Below are positions 5,255-6,770 of a stretch of DNA of 6,770 nucleotides, in pieces (the stretch's first letter is position 1; every line of letters starts with the position of its first letter). This DNA comes from DATBLE01 sp038248655 (GTDB taxonomy: Bacteria > Actinomycetota > Thermoleophilia > Gaiellales > Gaiellaceae): assembly GCA_038248655.1 (NCBI GenBank), contig JBBRXG010000131.1, positions 1 to 6,770 on the forward strand, written 5' to 3'. Below the pieces are notes generated by a model. It did no database searches. It saw nothing but the letters and a program-made list of their open reading frames with translations, and was not told the DNA's origin. A program made the position numbers and the translations under genes.

Positions 5255-5896
5255 GTGGTCGAAGCGGCGTATGCCGTCAGGGCTCTCGACGAGTCGACGT
5301 GGGCGGCGTTCGCCGCGTTGGTGGAGCGCAACAACGGCGTCTTTGGCGGCTGCTGGTGCATGGGGTTCCACCCCGAGGGGGTCGGCAGGGGAACCACGCC
5401 GGCCCTGAACCGCGAACGGAAGCTCGATCGTGTTCGGGCAGGAACGGCCCATGCGGCACTTGTTTTCGACGGGGACGACTGCGTGGGCTGGTGCCAGTTC
5501 GGTGCACCCGGCGAAGTGCCCCGGATCAAGAGCCGCGCGGCGTACGAAAAGAGTCGGACGACCCCGCCGGACTGGCGGATCGCGTGTTGCTATGTCGGTA
5601 AGGGGCACCGCCGTCAGGGCGTCGCCACCGCGGCGCTCGCCGGTGCGGTCGATCTCATCGCGGGCCTGGGCGGCGGGACTGTCGAGGGATACCCTGAGGA
5701 CGCCGGCTCGGTGCCCGCGGGCTTCCTCTACAACGGTGCTCTGTCGACCTACGAGAGGCTCGGGTTCATCCGCGACCGCAGAATCGGCAAGCACCGCTGG
5801 GTCGTGACCAGGGTCGTCGAGCCGAGCTCGAAGGAGACGCGGGTCGTTGCTTTCTCTGCCCGCGCCGCGAGAGATAGCGAAAGGAAACCCCGATGA
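5255..5896 (+). CDS. GNAT family N-acetyltransferase
   Basis: A 213-residue acetyltransferase. The N-terminal part has FAALVERNNGVFGGCWCMGF (19-38), a signature of a conserved bacterial GNAT group with the C-x-C pair C33/C35. The core has LVFDGDDCVGWCQFG (69-83), then the acetyl-CoA loop GKGHRRQGVATAAL (115-128, RxxGxA type), YPEDAG (146-151), and the closing motif YERLGF (166-171). It should transfer an acetyl group from acetyl-CoA to an amine; the acceptor is unknown. Homology begins near the chosen GTG 5255. The same frame stays open back to 5066, but that stretch is Arg/Gly-rich and not family-like. A second GTG at 5189 would add 22 residues. The last ~20 residues (after VVTRVVEP) look like an extension that runs into the next gene: TGA overlaps the next ATG as ATGA, so the two are translationally coupled. 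Confidence 0.9.
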   Translation: MVEAAYAVRALDESTWAAFAALVERNNGVFGGCWCMGFHPEGVGRGTTPALNRERKLDRVRAGTAHAALVFDGDDCVGWCQFGAPGEVPRIKSRAAYEKSRTTPPDWRIACCYVGKGHRRQGVATAALAGAVDLIAGLGGGTVEGYPEDAGSVPAGFLYNGALSTYERLGFIRDRRIGKHRWVVTRVVEPSSKETRVVAFSARAARDSERKPR

Positions 5897-6408
5897 GAGA
5901 AGCTGATCCGAGAAGCTGGTTCGTGGCGAACATCCGCGAGCTTCGGTGGCAGGAGAACGAACTTGGTGCTACCTGCGAATTCGACAAGCACCGCGAGCGG
6001 TTCGATGAATTCGGGATCAACCTGACGGTCTTGCGGCCACAGCAGCCGATGACCATGTACCACCGCGAGCGTTACCAGGAGGGATTTCTCGTCCTCCGTG
6101 GCGAGTGTCTTCTGATCGTCGAGAGCGAGGAAGTACCGCTGCGCCAATGGGATTACTTTCACTGCCCGAGAGACATCGAGCACGCAATCGTAGGCTCGGG
6201 CAACGGACTGTCGCTGATCCTCGCCGTCGGGAGCCGGGTCGGCCCGGACGTGATCCACTATCCCCGCAACGAGACAGCACTCGAGCACCAGGCGGGGGTT
6301 GAACGCGCCACCGCTGACCCGAAAGAAGCGTACGCACGCTTCACAAGGCCAGCGCCCGATGTCCCATTCCGCGACGAGTTCCTGAGCGCGATCGTGCCCA
6401 CGCCTTGA
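5893..6408 (+). CDS. Cupin domain protein, second gene of the GNAT operon
   Basis: A 171-residue single-cupin protein of a family I know from actinobacteria, opening with SWFVANIRELRW (8-19). Motif 1 is MYHRERYQEGFLVLRGE (55-71) with H57, E59 and E63 as likely metal ligands. Motif 2 is WDYFHCPRDIEHAIVG (86-101) with H97. Unlike the two other cupins in the window it therefore keeps a near-complete metal site. The tail after the barrel has ERATADPKEAYARF (137-150), typical of this family. The substrate is unknown. The ATG overlaps the GNAT stop by four bases, and AAGGAAA about eight bases upstream is a usable ribosome binding site, so a shared transcript is very likely. An enzyme or binder acting on the same small molecule as the acetyltransferase is possible but not shown. 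Confidence 0.88.
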   Translation: MREADPRSWFVANIRELRWQENELGATCEFDKHRERFDEFGINLTVLRPQQPMTMYHRERYQEGFLVLRGECLLIVESEEVPLRQWDYFHCPRDIEHAIVGSGNGLSLILAVGSRVGPDVIHYPRNETALEHQAGVERATADPKEAYARFTRPAPDVPFRDEFLSAIVPTP

Positions 6409-6432
6409 CTCTTCGACGAGCGTCGGCGTCCG

Positions 6433-6681
6433 GTGCCAGACCGCTTACGACTTGGAACTTTGTTCATTCCAGGCGTAGTCGTCGGGCTCGTCGCGGTTGC
6501 ATCGATCCTGTCCAGCTGCGGAGGCAGATCGAACAGTGAACCGCTGACCCCAACTGACTACGTTCGAAAGGTGAACACGATCTGCGCAGCCGCCATCGGT
6601 CGCAGTGAAGAAGTGATCGAGAACGCGTTCATCGACCTGTACGGAGGCGCTCCTCCGGCGAGGTTGTCCCGTAGCTCGTAG
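6433..6681 (+). CDS. Short putative lipoprotein, probably truncated
   Basis: An 82-residue frame from GTG 6433. A basic start (PDRLRLG) and a hydrophobic stretch end in the lipobox ILSSC, with the Cys at residue 29, so export and lipid attachment at that Cys are expected. The mature part begins GGRSNSEPLTPTDYVRKVNTICAAA. The TPTDYVRKVNTICA pattern resembles actinobacterial lipoproteins that are usually about 150-220 residues. Here the frame stops after PPARLSRSS, and the other two forward frames also stop close by (6672-6674 and 6686-6688), so a single frameshift does not rescue it. It may be a decayed gene end, or a genuine short protein. No good ribosome binding site precedes GTG 6433. Function unknown. 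Confidence 0.6.
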   Translation: MPDRLRLGTLFIPGVVVGLVAVASILSSCGGRSNSEPLTPTDYVRKVNTICAAAIGRSEEVIENAFIDLYGGAPPARLSRSS

Positions 6682-6711
6682 AATTTGAGGTGGCGGTCCT
6701 CCCGCCTCGTC

Positions 6712-6728
6712 CGGTCGCGCGGCGACCG
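6712..6728 (+). terminator. Small hairpin after the lipoprotein gene
   Basis: CGGTCGC (6712-6718) and GCGACCG (6722-6728) form a 7-bp perfect stem with a 3-base GCG loop, 30 bases after the lipoprotein stop. No T-tract follows. It could end the upstream transcript or lie in the leader of the next gene. Confidence 0.4.
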
Positions 6729-6757
6729 TGGCGAGTGCAGAAGTCGTCGATCGAGAC

Positions 6758-6763
6758 AGGAGG
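6758..6763 (+). promoter_or_regulatory. Ribosome binding site at the window edge
   Basis: AGGAGG (6758-6763), a perfect Shine-Dalgarno core, lies 7 bases before the end of the window. A plus-strand gene probably starts at or just after the last base shown. Confidence 0.6.
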
Positions 6764-6770
6764 AACCGCC

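Noticed and set aside
5216..5794. Minus-strand frame of 192 codons opposite the GNAT gene.
   Set aside because: No recognisable motifs; the plus strand carries a well-conserved acetyltransferase.
1..6770. tRNA, rRNA, insertion sequence, attachment site or defence genes.
   Set aside because: No cloverleaf, transposase, integrase, terminal inverted repeats or defence motifs were seen on either strand.

Overview
The window looks like chromosomal DNA of a high-GC actinobacterium. GTG and TTG starts appear beside ATG, and several gene families are ones I associate with soil actinobacteria (a GNAT family with a CWCM motif, a 171-residue cupin family, a Thr/Gln-rich anchored protein). A Thermoleophilia-like lineage (Gaiellales or Solirubrobacterales) is my best guess, but it is inference only. 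Hand counts give 75% GC for the line at 2401-2460 and 60% for the lines at 5941-6000 and 6541-6600, so the right end is less GC-rich.

Layout from left to right. The last codons of an upstream gene overlap by one base a small degenerate cupin (49-399). Next come a membrane-anchored neutral zinc metallopeptidase (478-1374) and, almost directly behind it, a six-helix Pr6Pr-type membrane protein (1377-2018). That gene ends tail-to-tail, with overlapping stops, against a very small minus-strand membrane protein (2015-2179). Divergent from the small gene is a single-pass protein whose outer part is almost all Thr, Gln and Val (2293-3024). An aquaporin follows (3116-3874), then a large GC-rich hairpin, then a cupin fused to a TPR-like tail (3990-4634).

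The right part starts with a minus-strand gene of the GFA (glutathione-dependent formaldehyde-activating enzyme-like) family. It is broken by one missing base near 4839, so it is annotated as a pseudogene (4660-5057). Divergent from it are a GNAT acetyltransferase (5255-5896) and a second full cupin (5893-6408) that overlap by ATGA and form a likely two-gene operon. The window closes with a short, probably truncated lipoprotein (6433-6681), a small hairpin, and a ribosome binding site at the edge for a gene that begins outside.

There is no sign of a mobile element, CRISPR array, RNA gene or defence island. Most genes are single housekeeping-type or small-molecule-binding proteins, and I see no shared pathway. 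The best leads are the Thr/Gln stalk protein with its divergent micro-protein, the aquaporin with an altered first NPA box, and the frameshifted GFA gene. I did not find a convincing new multi-gene system.
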